Shown here one piece after another: positions 9,131 through 17,939 of a stretch of DNA of 46,363 nt. The stretch spans positions 1 to 46,363 of the forward strand of contig CANJQJ010000021.1 of assembly GCA_947476425.1 (NCBI GenBank). Direction: 5' to 3'. Every line of letters starts with the position of its first letter. Within the stretch, counting starts at the first letter, position 1. The translations under genes were made by a program, and so were the position numbers. The notes under the pieces were generated by a model. It saw only the letters and a program-made list of their open reading frames with translations, was not told the origin of the DNA and did no database searches. This stretch comes from Sphingomonadaceae bacterium. GTDB lineage: Bacteria > Pseudomonadota > Alphaproteobacteria > Sphingomonadales > Sphingomonadaceae.

Positions 9131-10234
9131 TCAGTAGGGCGTTGGACCGTAGTTGCCGAGGAGGTGCGAGCAGCCGAGCGCGCGGCCGTCATCGCCTTCG
9201 GCGAGTCCAGCGATCGTCGTCCAGCCTTCGGCGCGCAAGGCGATGGCGGCGGCGGTATCATAGCCGATCGGAAGGAAGATGCGGCGGCGGGGTTCCTGGC
9301 CGAGCCCGGCATCGACCAGCGGATCGAGATAGAGCGAAAAGCCGACGGCCTGTTCCTCGCCGCCGTTCGCATCGACGATGCTGTAGGCACCGCCGCGACC
9401 GATTTCGCCGGCAAGGCCAGCACCGAACAGCGAAAAGCCGATCCAGCTTTGATATTCGAAGCCATGGCGTTCGGTGGGATCGAGCGTCACGGTTGCACGG
9501 TCGCCGATCGCAGCGGCGATGGCATCGACTGCATCGAGGCGCGATTCGAGGCCGAGCCCGGCGAGTTTCGCGCGCGCCAATGCTACGGGGCCTGCGGCCT
9601 CGATCAGCGGGAGATAGGCTGCAGCGCCCAGCGCCGCGAGCGCACCAGCGTCCTTCGCGTCCAGCCGGCTGCGAACCGCGTCGATCTTGTCGGGATCGAT
9701 TGGCAGAGCGCCGGATGCGAGCGTTTCGACGAGATCGGGAAGCGTCAGATCGACGGTGATGCCCGTGACGTCCGCAACTTCGAGGGCTTCGATCGCGACC
9801 AGCAGAACTTCGATCACTGCGGCAGTGCTTGAAACGCCGACAAGTTCGGCGCCTGCCTGGATCATCTCGCGTTCGGGACGCAGTTGCGTTGCGCGCAACT
9901 TGAGCACTGGCCCGCCATAGCAAAGCCGCAACGGACGCGCGCGATGAGCCATTCGGGTGACGGCGATGCGGCCGACCTGCGCCGTTATGTCAGGTCGAAG
10001 CGCCATGGTGCGCTGGGAGACCGGATCGACGAAGCGAAGCAGATCCTGCGACCGGGCAGATTTGAGGCGGCCGGCAAGGGTCTCCTCGAATTCGGCGAGC
10101 GGTGGCGTCACGCGGTCATAGCCGTGGCGACCGATCGCGACGATGGCGCGGTGGAGCAGGCGCGAGGCCGCCTCGGCCTGGGGCGGGAGGCGGTCGCGAA
10201 AACCTTCGGGGAGCAGGCCGGGAGCAATCGTCAT
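9131..10234 (-). CDS. hisZ: ATP phosphoribosyltransferase regulatory subunit
   Basis: A histidyl-tRNA-synthetase-like paralogue of 367 residues that acts as regulatory partner of short-form HisG in the first step of histidine synthesis. The N-terminus LPEGFRDRLPPQAEAASRLL and the class II aaRS motif-2-like region (LRLCYGGPVLKLRA…RPEREMIQAGAELVG) are characteristic. Length is near 380 rather than the 420+ of HisRS, and the anticodon-binding domain is missing, which separates it from a tRNA synthetase. hisG is not in the window. purA lies downstream on the same strand, separated by the two esterases on the other strand. Confidence 0.93.
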   Translation of the reverse strand: MTIAPGLLPEGFRDRLPPQAEAASRLLHRAIVAIGRHGYDRVTPPLAEFEETLAGRLKSARSQDLLRFVDPVSQRTMALRPDITAQVGRIAVTRMAHRARPLRLCYGGPVLKLRATQLRPEREMIQAGAELVGVSSTAAVIEVLLVAIEALEVADVTGITVDLTLPDLVETLASGALPIDPDKIDAVRSRLDAKDAGALAALGAAAYLPLIEAAGPVALARAKLAGLGLESRLDAVDAIAAAIGDRATVTLDPTERHGFEYQSWIGFSLFGAGLAGEIGRGGAYSIVDANGGEEQAVGFSLYLDPLVDAGLGQEPRRRIFLPIGYDTAAAIALRAEGWTTIAGLAEGDDGRALGCSHLLGNYGPTPY

Positions 10235-10630
10235 GCGGGGCCTAATAGCGAATATTTCGGGCGGCGCTACTGTCGGAGCGGGATTTTGGGTGAACTACGG
10301 GCTCGGAAAGTTGCTGCGGCCGGTGATATTTTCCGGTTCGGCCGGGGCTTCCCCTCCTGCATTTATATTATGTTTTGCACTCGACCGCAGCGTCCGCAGG
10401 CTATCGTAAAGCGCGCTTTCTAAATACTCCCATGCGGCACCGGTTCGTCCATAAAAATGCACGGCTCATACGAAAAAAGGCCGGATCACGAAGATCCGGC
10501 CGGAGTTTCTTTAGGAGAGGATGCCTGAAAGGCCCGATCGTTGTGCGACGCACCATTCGTTACGGCAACTGCAAATATTTACCATGCTGTTGCAGAACTT
10601 GCACTCGTGTAAGTGACAGTTGCAAATTCG
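10235..10630. other. 396-bp intergenic region between hisZ and serA
   Basis: It holds the hisZ upstream region and the serA terminator (10473-10501). A 31-codon frame at 10521-10616 (+) has AGGAGAGG three bases before its ATG, but the peptide (MPERPDRCATHHSLRQLQIF…) shows no family features, so I do not call it a gene. Bases 10564-10626 carry several TTGCA/TGCAA motifs, including CAACTG and CAGTTG in inverted order, which could be regulator sites. No RNA gene was recognised. Confidence 0.5.
10473..10501 (-). terminator. Rho-independent terminator of the serC-serA operon
   Basis: On the minus strand a 9-bp stem GGCCGGATC / GATCCGGCC with a five-base loop is followed directly by six T residues. 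It lies about 130 bases after the serA stop, with no gene between. Confidence 0.88.
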
Positions 10631-12208
10631 TCAGAAGCGCAATGCCATAGCGCGCTTGACGCCGGGCAACGCTCGCACCTTTGCGACGAGTGCGTCGTCG
10701 GCCTGGCTGTCGAGGGAGAGCAGGAGCACCGCTTCGCCACCGGCATGGCGGCGTCCGAGATGGAAGGTGCCGATGTTGACGCTGGCCTCGCCGAGCGTCG
10801 TGCCGAGCCGGCCGATGAAGCCGGGTGCATCCTCGTTGACGACATAGAGCATCGCGCCGTCGAGATCGGCTTCGACCTTGATGCCGAACAGTTCGACGAG
10901 GCGCGGCTCGGCATTGGCGAACAGCGTGCCCGCAACCGAGCGCTCGCCATCCTTGGTCTTGACCGAAACGCGGATCAGCGTGTGGTAATCACCCTCGCGG
11001 TCATGCCGGATCTCCCGAACGTCAAGCCCGCGTTCCTTGGCGAGGAATGGGGCATTGACCATGTTCACCGTGTCCGAGAAGACCCGCATCAGGCCCGAAA
11101 GCACCGCGCTGGTGATCGGCTTGATGTTGAGTTCGGCGGCAGCACCCTCGACTTCGATCGAGATCGCACTGAGCGCATCGTGCGAGAGCTGGCCGACGAG
11201 CGAGCCAAGCTTTTCGGCGAGGCTCATATAGGGCTTGAGCTTGGGGGCTTCCTCCGCCGACAGGCTCGGCACGTTGAGCGCGTTGGTGACGCCGCCGGTG
11301 ACGAGGAAATCGGCCATCTGTTCGGCGACCTGGATCGCGACGTTGACCTGCGCTTCGGTAGTCGATGCGCCGAGATGCGGGGTGCAGATGAAGTTGGGAG
11401 TGCCGAAGAGCGGCGATTCCTTGGCTGGCTCCTCGACGAACACATCGAGCGCCGCGCCACCGACCTGACCCGAATCGAGCGCTGCCTTGAGCGCGACCTC
11501 GTCGACCAGACCGCCGCGCGCGCAGTTGATGATGCGGACGCCCTTCTTGCACTTGGCGATGTTCTCGGCGGAGAGGATGTTACGCGTCGAGTCGGTCAGC
11601 GGGGTGTGGAGCGTGATGAAATCCGCCTTGGCGAGCAGTTCGTCGAGCGTGGCCTTCTCGACACCCATCTCGACTGCGCGTTCCGGGGTCAGGAAGGGAT
11701 CGAAGGCGACGACCTTCATCTTGAGGCCACGCGCGCGATCGGCGACGATCGAGCCGATATTGCCGGCGCCGATCAACCCGAGCGTCTTGTTAGTGACCTC
11801 GATGCCCATGAAGCGGTTCTTTTCCCACTTGCCGGCCTGGGTGGAGCGATCGGCCTCGGGGAGATCACGGGCGAGCGCGAACATCAGCGCGATGGCGTGC
11901 TCCGCGGTGGTGATCGAGTTGCCGAACGGTGTGTTCATGACGACCACGCCCTGCGCCGAGGCGGAGGGAATATCGACATTGTCGACGCCGATGCCGGCGC
12001 GGCCGACGACCTTGAGGTTGGTGGCGGCGGCGAGGATTTCCTTGGTGACCTTGGTGGACGACCGGATTGCGAGGCCGTCATATTCGCCGATGATGGCGAT
12101 CAGCTCTTCCTTGGTCTTGCCGGTGATTTCATCGACCTGTACGCCGCGCTCGCGAAAAATCTGCGCGGCCTTTGGGTCCATCTTGTCGGAAATGAGTACC
12201 TTGGGCAT
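10631..12208 (-). CDS. serA: D-3-phosphoglycerate dehydrogenase
   Basis: Oxidises 3-phosphoglycerate with NAD, the first step of serine synthesis. The 525-residue length is that of the long form: substrate domain 1-95 and the C-terminal end of the catalytic fold, Rossmann domain from about 96 to 290 (GLIGAGNIGSIVADRA), catalytic Arg in NCARGGLVDE, His in CTPHLGAST, an intervening ASB domain, and a C-terminal ACT domain (DAPGFIGRLGTTLGEASVNI) probably used for serine feedback. The ATG at 12208 has AAAGG about eight bases upstream. It follows serC by 116 bases that contain a large palindrome. Confidence 0.97.
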   Translation of the reverse strand: MPKVLISDKMDPKAAQIFRERGVQVDEITGKTKEELIAIIGEYDGLAIRSSTKVTKEILAAATNLKVVGRAGIGVDNVDIPSASAQGVVVMNTPFGNSITTAEHAIALMFALARDLPEADRSTQAGKWEKNRFMGIEVTNKTLGLIGAGNIGSIVADRARGLKMKVVAFDPFLTPERAVEMGVEKATLDELLAKADFITLHTPLTDSTRNILSAENIAKCKKGVRIINCARGGLVDEVALKAALDSGQVGGAALDVFVEEPAKESPLFGTPNFICTPHLGASTTEAQVNVAIQVAEQMADFLVTGGVTNALNVPSLSAEEAPKLKPYMSLAEKLGSLVGQLSHDALSAISIEVEGAAAELNIKPITSAVLSGLMRVFSDTVNMVNAPFLAKERGLDVREIRHDREGDYHTLIRVSVKTKDGERSVAGTLFANAEPRLVELFGIKVEADLDGAMLYVVNEDAPGFIGRLGTTLGEASVNIGTFHLGRRHAGGEAVLLLSLDSQADDALVAKVRALPGVKRAMALRF

Positions 12209-12230
12209 GGGATAGCCTTTCTGGTGTACC

Positions 12231-12301
12231 GTCATCCCAGCGAAAGCTGGGATCTCGTTGTTCTTGGAGAGAAGGGAGATCCCAGCTTTCGCTGGGATGA
12301 C
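12231..12301. repeat. Perfect 26-bp palindrome between serC and serA
   Basis: The arms 12231-12256 and 12276-12301 are exact reverse complements (beginning GTCATCCCAGCGAAAGCTGG) around a 19-base spacer. Each arm itself folds as a small CCAGC-GAAA-GCTGG hairpin. It belongs to the widespread GTCATCCC…GGGATGAC REP type but differs in sequence from the other repeats here. Because it is within an operon it will be transcribed into the serC-serA mRNA. Confidence 0.85.
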
Positions 12302-12324
12302 GTCCCTTTTTCGAAATTGGAGGG

Positions 12325-13479
12325 TCAGCCGCGCGCCTGCGCCCAGGCCCAGTCGAGCCAGGGGCCGAGCGCTGCGACGTCGGCCTTGTCGACCGTGGCG
12401 CCGCACCAGACGCGAAGGCCCGGAGGCGCATCGCGATAGCCGGCGACATCATAGGCGGCGTCCTCGTTCTCGAGGAGCGAGGCGAGTTTCTTGACGAGCG
12501 CGAGCTGTGCTTCCTCGTCGAGGCCGGTGACGGCATCGGGCGCGAACTTGAGGCAGACCGAGGTGTTCGAGCGGCTCGCCGTATCGGTGGCGAGATGGTC
12601 GATCCACGGGGTCCTGCCGACCCAGGCGTCGAGCGCAGTTGCGTTGGCGTCGGCACGCGCGATCAGCGCAGGCAGGCCACCGAGCGACTTCGCCCATTCG
12701 AGCGCGAAGATGTAGTCCTCGGTCGCGAGCATCGACGGGGTGTTGATCGTCTCGCCCTTGAAGATGCCTTCGATGAGCTTGCCGCCTTTGGTCATGCGGA
12801 AGATCTTGGGGAGAGGCCAGGCCGGGACATAGCTTTCGAGGCGTTCGACCGCACGCGGGCCGAGGACCAGCACGCCGTGCGCGCCTTCGCCACCCAGCGC
12901 CTTCTGCCACGAGAAGGTGACCACATCGAGCTTGTCCCATGGAATGTCCTGGGCGAAGCAGGCCGAGGTCGCGTCGGCGATCATCAGGCCCTTGCGATCG
13001 TCTCGGATCCAGTCGCCGTTCGGGACGCGGACGCCCGAGGTGGTGCCGTTCCAGGTGAAGGTGACGTCGCTGTCCTGATCGATTGCGGCAAGGTCGGGAA
13101 GTTCGCCGTAAGGCGCCTTGACGACCTTGGCATCGAGCTTGAGCTGCTTGATGACGTCGGTGACCCAGCCTTCGCCGAAGCTTTCCCACGCAACCATCGT
13201 GACGGGGCGGGCGCCCAGGAGGCTCCACAGCGCCATTTCAACGGCGCCGGTATCCGAGCCAGGGACGATGCCGATGCGGTGCGTAGCGGGGATCCGAAGG
13301 ATCTCGCGGGTCAAGTCCATGGAATAGTTGATGCGGCTTTTGCCGAGCTTCGACCTGTGCGAGCGGCCGAGCGAGCCGGTGGCAAGTCGCTCGGGTGCCC
13401 AGCCGGGAGGCTTGGCGCAAGGACCGGAAGAAAAATGGGGACGTGCCGGCTTGAGCGCCGGGCGGGGGTAATCAGTCAT
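12325..13479 (-). CDS. serC: Phosphoserine aminotransferase (alphaproteobacterial type)
   Basis: PLP enzyme converting 3-phosphohydroxypyruvate and glutamate to phosphoserine, upstream of serA in the same operon. 384 residues. [13 protein letters not shown] at the N-terminus and [17 protein letters not shown], containing the PLP lysine, identify the family. The ATG at 13479 follows GAGGAGAG at a good distance. That Shine-Dalgarno is part of a hairpin in the leader, suggesting translational regulation. Confidence 0.96.
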   Translation of the reverse strand: MTDYPRPALKPARPHFSSGPCAKPPGWAPERLATGSLGRSHRSKLGKSRINYSMDLTREILRIPATHRIGIVPGSDTGAVEMALWSLLGARPVTMVAWESFGEGWVTDVIKQLKLDAKVVKAPYGELPDLAAIDQDSDVTFTWNGTTSGVRVPNGDWIRDDRKGLMIADATSACFAQDIPWDKLDVVTFSWQKALGGEGAHGVLVLGPRAVERLESYVPAWPLPKIFRMTKGGKLIEGIFKGETINTPSMLATEDYIFALEWAKSLGGLPALIARADANATALDAWVGRTPWIDHLATDTASRSNTSVCLKFAPDAVTGLDEEAQLALVKKLASLLENEDAAYDVAGYRDAPPGLRVWCGATVDKADVAALGPWLDWAWAQARG

Positions 13480-13545
13480 GTAGTCTCTCCTCACAGAGAG
13501 CACGCGCCGCGTTGGGGCGGCGTGGCCCGCCGGCGCTCTTAAAGA
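13480..13545 (-). promoter_or_regulatory. serC leader RNA motif (candidate cis-regulatory RNA)
   Basis: Read on the minus strand, the 5' leader of serC forms two hairpins. The first is CGCCGC-CCCAAC-GCGGCG (13522-13505). The second is CTCTC-TGTGAG-GAGAG (13500-13485), whose loop and 3' arm contain the Shine-Dalgarno AGGAG. Two hairpins just before the serC start are what the published alphaproteobacterial serC RNA motif predicts. Match to the covariance model is from memory of its layout, not computed. The ligand or mechanism is not known to me. Confidence 0.7.
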
Positions 13546-13647
13546 TGCGGCGCGGCATGTCAACCAACGAGCGTTAACTATCGTCGTTCTGACGTGGATT
13601 TAGGCGCACCGGTTGACCTTGCGGGGATGCCGTTTCATGGATCGAGC

Positions 13648-14277
13648 ATGCGGTTCAGGGGGATCTTGCTGTTGCTTGCGCTGGGCTCGTGCGCAGGACC
13701 GTCACAGCATGAGCAGGCAAGGCGCAAGCCGATCCCGGCGGAACCGGATATCCGGATATGCCTTGCCGATCTCGGCCGTGCTGGCGCGCGATTCGAGCGG
13801 CTGCCGGATCGGGAGTTCTCCCCGGGATGTTCAGCCACGCGTTCGGTCAAGCTGCTCGACGTCGGCATTCCGGTCACCAATCTCGGCGCGGTAAAATGCG
13901 GGCTCGCGGTGCCGTTCGCGATGTGGGTGCGGACGGCCGTACAGGATGCTGCGCATACTTGGCTCGACAGCCAGGTTGCCAAAATCGAGAGCTTCGGCAG
14001 CTATGCGTGTCGACCGGTCAACAACGTGCAGGGCAATATGCTTTCCGAACATGCGCGAGCGAATGCGGTGGATATCGGCGCGTTCGTCCTCGCCAGCGGG
14101 CGGCGGATCAGCGTGAAGGACGACTGGAACGGCGCCGATCCCAATGTGCGCAACTTCCTGCGAGCGCTGCATCAGTCGGCATGCCGCCGGTTCAGTGTCG
14201 TCATTGGGCCCGATGCCAATGCCTTCCATCGCGACCATCTTCATTTCGACATGGGAGCGGGGCGATATTGTCGCTAG
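13648..14277 (+). CDS. Extensin-like C-terminal domain lipoprotein
   Basis: A 209-residue protein with a lipoprotein signal (LLLLALGSC, lipidated Cys15). The mature part matches the extensin-like C-terminal domain: CLADLGRAGARFERLPD, GYACRPV-like SYACRPVNN, then SEHARANAVDIGAF and FHRDHLHFDMG. The His/Asp motifs resemble zinc ligands of LAS-type peptidases such as VanY and MepA, so a peptidoglycan-trimming role is possible but unproven. The ATG at 13648 puts the signal peptide at the N-terminus; an in-frame ATG at 13627 would add seven residues. Divergent from serC. Confidence 0.85.
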   Translation: MRFRGILLLLALGSCAGPSQHEQARRKPIPAEPDIRICLADLGRAGARFERLPDREFSPGCSATRSVKLLDVGIPVTNLGAVKCGLAVPFAMWVRTAVQDAAHTWLDSQVAKIESFGSYACRPVNNVQGNMLSEHARANAVDIGAFVLASGRRISVKDDWNGADPNVRNFLRALHQSACRRFSVVIGPDANAFHRDHLHFDMGAGRYCR

Positions 14278-14319
14278 CAGGCGTTCCTTCGTTAACCTTG
14301 AGACGTTAGTCTGGATGTC

Positions 14320-15180
14320 ATGACAGAACAAAAAGTACCGAAGCGGGTTTTCGCCCGTGCCGAGGAGGATGCCGCATCCGCACGAAAGGTCACGGTGACC
14401 CCGCAGACGGCGAATCCAGCCTATCGACTCGCTTTCCAGGATAGCGACTTCCTGCTGCGCGAGGATTTGCGTCCGGTTCGCTTCCAGCTCGAACTGCTCA
14501 AGCCAGAGCTTATGCTCGACGAAGCGAGGATCGCATCGACGCTGGTTTTCTACGGATCGGCGCGCATTCCCGATCCGGCGAAGGCCGATGCGCTGATCGC
14601 GGCGGCGAAAACCGACACCCAGCGGGCAATCGCCAAGCGGCTCAAGGCGAACTCGCGCTATTATGACGAGGCGCGGAAACTCGCGCGCGAGGCGAGCGTG
14701 ATGCCGCTCGACAGCGAGGGGCGGCGCCAGTTCGTGGTGTGTTCGGGCGGCGGACCTTCGATCATGGAGGCGGCGAATCGCGGTGCGCATGATGTCGGCG
14801 CCGATTCGATCGGGCTCAATATCGTCCTGCCGCACGAGCAGATGCCAAACGACTATGTGTCGCCCGACCTGTCGTTCCGCTTTCACTATTTCGCGCTGAG
14901 GAAGATGCATTTCCTGCTGCGTGCTCGGGCCGTGGCGGTTTTCCCGGGCGGGTTCGGGACGTTCGACGAGATGTTCGAGCTGTTGACCCTGATGCAGACC
15001 GGCAAGGTATCGGTGATGCCGGTCATGCTGTTCGGGCGCGAATTCTGGAATCGAGTCGTCGATTTCCACGCGCTGGTCGAGGAGGGCGTGATTGCGCCCA
15101 ACGACCTCGAGCTGTTCCACTTCGTGGAGACGGCCGAGGAAGCCTGGGCGATCGTGCAGAACTTCTACGCCAAGACGTAG
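14320..15180 (+). CDS. LOG family / TIGR00730 Rossmann-fold nucleotide hydrolase
   Basis: A 286-residue protein of the lysine decarboxylase-like (LOG) family. VVCSGGGPSIMEAANRGAHD and PGGFGTFDEMFELLTLMQTG carry the family's PGGxGTxxE signature. Small members hydrolyse cytokinin nucleoside monophosphates or other nucleoside 5'-monophosphates. This longer form has an N-terminal extension of about 110 residues, so the exact substrate is uncertain. The start is 42 bases after the extensin-like gene. Confidence 0.85.
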   Translation: MTEQKVPKRVFARAEEDAASARKVTVTPQTANPAYRLAFQDSDFLLREDLRPVRFQLELLKPELMLDEARIASTLVFYGSARIPDPAKADALIAAAKTDTQRAIAKRLKANSRYYDEARKLAREASVMPLDSEGRRQFVVCSGGGPSIMEAANRGAHDVGADSIGLNIVLPHEQMPNDYVSPDLSFRFHYFALRKMHFLLRARAVAVFPGGFGTFDEMFELLTLMQTGKVSVMPVMLFGREFWNRVVDFHALVEEGVIAPNDLELFHFVETAEEAWAIVQNFYAKT

Positions 15181-15206
15181 CCTGATGACGTCAGCGTGAA
15201 ATTCCC

Positions 15207-15319
15207 CGCTCATCCTGAGGAGCCATTGAGCTTGTCGAATTGGCGTCTCGAAGGACGCTACGGTGCGGTCCTTCGAGACGGGACTTCGACAAGTGCTCAG
15301 TCCCTCCTCAGGATGAGCG
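15207..15319. repeat. 113-bp nested palindromic repeat (CTCATCCTGAGGAG family), copy 1
   Basis: Outer arms CGCTCATCCTGAGGAG (15207-15222) and CTCCTCAGGATGAGCG (15304-15319) pair perfectly. Inner arms CTTGTCGAA/TTCGACAAG and CGTCTCGAAGGAC/GTCCTTCGAGACG pair as well. A second copy is at 26638-26748. The element fills the gap between two convergent genes. Confidence 0.88.
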
Positions 15320-15389
15320 GTCGGAGGGAGAAATTCGACGCAATGTCATCCCGCACCAGCCGGATGAATCGTCACTCCCGGACGTCGTG

Positions 15390-16016
15390 TTACTTGGCAG
15401 CCACCGCTGCTGGTGCGGCTGCATTGCTTGCAGGCGCAGCGGCGTTGTCGGCTGCGGGTGCTGCGGGTGCCGCCGCTGCTTCCGCTGGAGCGGCAGGCAT
15501 CGGGAGCGGCCCATCGCTGTGCGCATTGAGGAAGGCGATTACGTTGGCGCGATCCTCGGGCTTGGAAAGGCCGGCGAAGGTCATCTTGGTGCCGGGCGCA
15601 TAAGCCTTCGGGCTGGTCAGCCACTTGTTGAGGCTGGCCCAATCCCAACTACCTGCCACGCCCTTGAGCGCATCGGAATAGGCGAAGCCCGGAACATGGC
15701 CATGCGACTTGCCGAGCACGCCCCACAGGTTCGGGCCGAGCGCGTTGGGACCGCCCTTTTCGGCATTGTGGCAAGCGGCGCACTTCTTGAAGACCTGCTC
15801 GCCCTTCGCCGGATCAGCGCTGGCGAGGTAGAATTCGATCGGCTTGTCAGCAACCGCTGGGCCTGCGCCCGCTTCGGCCTCGACGCCTTCGACGACATAA
15901 CCCATTTTCTCAGGCCGTTCGGCGTGAAAATATTCGCCGCTGACGATGGTCAAGCCGAGGGCGGCGATGCCGCCGCCGAGAATCCATCCGGCTATTGTGT
16001 TCCCGCGATTGCTCAT
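15390..16016 (-). CDS. Membrane-anchored class I cytochrome c (CycM/c552-like)
   Basis: A 208-residue electron carrier held by an N-terminal helix (residues 8-26) with the heme domain in the periplasm. The heme site is CAACH at 79-83 and the distal ligand is probably Met145 in GTKMTFAGL. This layout matches the membrane cytochromes that pass electrons from the bc1 complex to terminal oxidase in alphaproteobacteria. The last 35 residues are almost only Ala and Pro, likely disordered. Divergent from the prephenate dehydratase gene. Confidence 0.9.
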   Translation of the reverse strand: MSNRGNTIAGWILGGGIAALGLTIVSGEYFHAERPEKMGYVVEGVEAEAGAGPAVADKPIEFYLASADPAKGEQVFKKCAACHNAEKGGPNALGPNLWGVLGKSHGHVPGFAYSDALKGVAGSWDWASLNKWLTSPKAYAPGTKMTFAGLSKPEDRANVIAFLNAHSDGPLPMPAAPAEAAAAPAAPAADNAAAPASNAAAPAAVAAK

Positions 16017-16163
16017 GCCCCGTTCCGACTTTCCCAATGTTTTCGCGCGCGCGCCACTCTTGGCGCCGCGCCGCCAAAGCGCGCTTCCTTTAGAATCGTA
16101 AAACCCGCTTCGCAAGCCGCGCTTGCGATAGCGCGTCGCTCCGCCTAATTGCGGGCGCCTGCC

Positions 16164-17063
16164 ATGGAAAATTATCCCGCTCCCGCGCGCGCACTCGTCG
16201 CGCAGATGACCGCCGCCGCAATAGCGGAACCCGCGCGTGGCGTGGCTTTTCAAGGCGCGCCCGGCGCAAATTCGCATATCGCTGTGCTGGAAGCCTTTCC
16301 CGATGCGCTGCCGATGCCGTGTTTCGGTTTCGAGGACGCGATTGACTCGGTGCGTGACGGGATCGTCGACCGGGCGATGATTCCGATCGAGAATTCGCTC
16401 CATGGCCGGGTCGCCGATATTCATTTCCTGCTACCCGAATCGGGTCTCTGGATCATCGACGAGCATTTCCTGCGCATCCGGCATTGCCTGCTTGGCCGAA
16501 GCGGCGAGACGATCGTCGAGGCGATGAGCCACCCCCAGGCGCTTGGCCAGTGCCGGCACTGGTTGCGGACCCGGGGCATCAAGCCGATCGCTTATCCCGA
16601 CACCGCAGCGGCGGCTGCTGCTGTCGCGGCAAATCCCCAGCCGGGCGTTGCTGCGATTGCGCCGGCGCTGGCTGGCGAACTCTACGGGCTCGATTTGCTC
16701 GCCGAGGCAATCTCTGATTCGGATGACAATACGACACGCTTCGTGGTGCTGGCGCGCGATCCGATCGAGCCGGAAGTCAACGGGCCGGTGATGACGACGA
16801 TCACGTTCGAGGTGAAGAATATTCCCGCTGCGCTTTTCAAGGCGATGGGCGGGTTTGCGACGAACGGCGTCAACATGACCAAGCTTGAAAGCTACCAGCG
16901 TGGTGCGAGCTTTGCGGCGACTGAGTTCTTCGCCGATATCGAAGGGCGGCCGAGCGACGCCAATGTCGCGCGGGCGCTCGAGGAACTGGCATTCCACAGC
17001 AAATGGGTGCGGTTGCTTGGCACTTACCGCCAGGCGCGGCCACGGCTGGTGACCGAAGGCTGA
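16164..17063 (+). CDS. pheA: Prephenate dehydratase
   Basis: Converts prephenate to phenylpyruvate in phenylalanine synthesis. 299 residues, monofunctional: no chorismate mutase domain. GVAFQGAPGANSHIA starts the catalytic domain, IPIENSLHGRVADIH and the DNTTRFVVLAR loop (catalytic TRF) follow, and a C-terminal ACT domain with KLESYQRGASF is the likely phenylalanine sensor. The ATG at 16164 is used; a TTG at 16149 has no advantage. The stop is only three bases from the convergent nudC stop. Confidence 0.95.
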   Translation: MENYPAPARALVAQMTAAAIAEPARGVAFQGAPGANSHIAVLEAFPDALPMPCFGFEDAIDSVRDGIVDRAMIPIENSLHGRVADIHFLLPESGLWIIDEHFLRIRHCLLGRSGETIVEAMSHPQALGQCRHWLRTRGIKPIAYPDTAAAAAAVAANPQPGVAAIAPALAGELYGLDLLAEAISDSDDNTTRFVVLARDPIEPEVNGPVMTTITFEVKNIPAALFKAMGGFATNGVNMTKLESYQRGASFAATEFFADIEGRPSDANVARALEELAFHSKWVRLLGTYRQARPRLVTEG

Positions 17064-17066
17064 GCC

Positions 17067-17939
17067 TCAGCCTTCGCCGACCCAGTGCGCGAGCAGCGTG
17101 TGGGCGATCGCATAGGAGGGCGGTGTTGCAAACGGTGCGCCCGGTTCCCCGGCCAATGCCGCACGGACTTCCTCACGGGTTACCCAGATCGCGGCCTCGA
17201 GTTCGTTGGTGTCGAGGTTGATCTCTGGACCGTCGACCTTGGCGATGGCGCCGATCATCAGCGATGAGGGGAAGGGCCAGGGCTGGCTCGCGACGTAGCG
17301 GACCGAATGGGCCCGAACGCCCGCCTCTTCGTAGAGTTCGCGGATAACCGCATCTTCGATCGATTCGCCCAGTTCGATGAAGCCGGCGAGCGCCGAGAAG
17401 AATCCGGCCGGAAAGATTGGCTGGCGTCCGAGCAGCACACGGCCGTCATGTTCGGCGAGCATGATGACGACTGGATCGGTTCGCGGGAAATGCTGGGTTC
17501 CGCAACCACTGCAACGGCGGCTCCACCCGGCGCGCTCTGACTCGGTGGGTTGGCCGCATTGGGCGCAGAAGCGGTGACGGCTATGCCAGTCCACGAGGCT
17601 ACGTGCAGCGGCATAGGTCGCCGCTTCGCCGGCCGGAATCAGGCCGAGCAGGTCACGCAGCGCCATCGACATGCGGTTGCCGGGCTCGATCGCGGTGAGC
17701 GCGACGAAGAGTGGCTTCTCGTCGATCAGCCCGAGCAATGCGAGCGGGGTTTCGGTGGGAGCGTCGGCGAGCAGGGTGCGGCGGAGACGGTGCGAATCGT
17801 CGAGCAGTGGATCGAGGCCGTCGAGGAGGAGCAGCCGAGCTTCGGGATCGCCGGCGAATGCCGCGATCGCCTCGGCATTCTCGCGGAGATGATCGACTCG
17901 ATCGAGCGGACTGCCGGTAAATCCGGGGCTGGATGTCAC
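17067..17939 (-). CDS. nudC: NAD(+) diphosphatase / NADH pyrophosphatase
   Basis: Nudix hydrolase of 290 residues that cleaves NAD(H) and, in the studied family, removes NAD caps from RNA. A zinc ribbon CAQCG…CSGCG lies mid-protein, followed by the Nudix box GFIELGESIEDAVIRELYEE and the NudC-specific SQPWPFPSS. The start is GTG at 17939 with AAGGAG seven bases upstream, and it overlaps the mutY stop (GTGA). Confidence 0.95.
   Translation of the reverse strand: MTSSPGFTGSPLDRVDHLRENAEAIAAFAGDPEARLLLLDGLDPLLDDSHRLRRTLLADAPTETPLALLGLIDEKPLFVALTAIEPGNRMSMALRDLLGLIPAGEAATYAAARSLVDWHSRHRFCAQCGQPTESERAGWSRRCSGCGTQHFPRTDPVVIMLAEHDGRVLLGRQPIFPAGFFSALAGFIELGESIEDAVIRELYEEAGVRAHSVRYVASQPWPFPSSLMIGAIAKVDGPEINLDTNELEAAIWVTREEVRAALAGEPGAPFATPPSYAIAHTLLAHWVGEG

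Noticed and set aside
12240-12300. Peptide-like reading VIPAKAGI / IPAFAGMT as part of a longer SerA
   Set aside because: This is the usual translation of the GTCATCCC…GGGATGAC repeat, not protein; SerA starts at 12208.
10613-12439. A 600-codon + strand open frame across serA
   Set aside because: Fully antisense to serA, with no recognisable family and an odd composition (Asp/Arg/Leu-rich shadow of the real gene).
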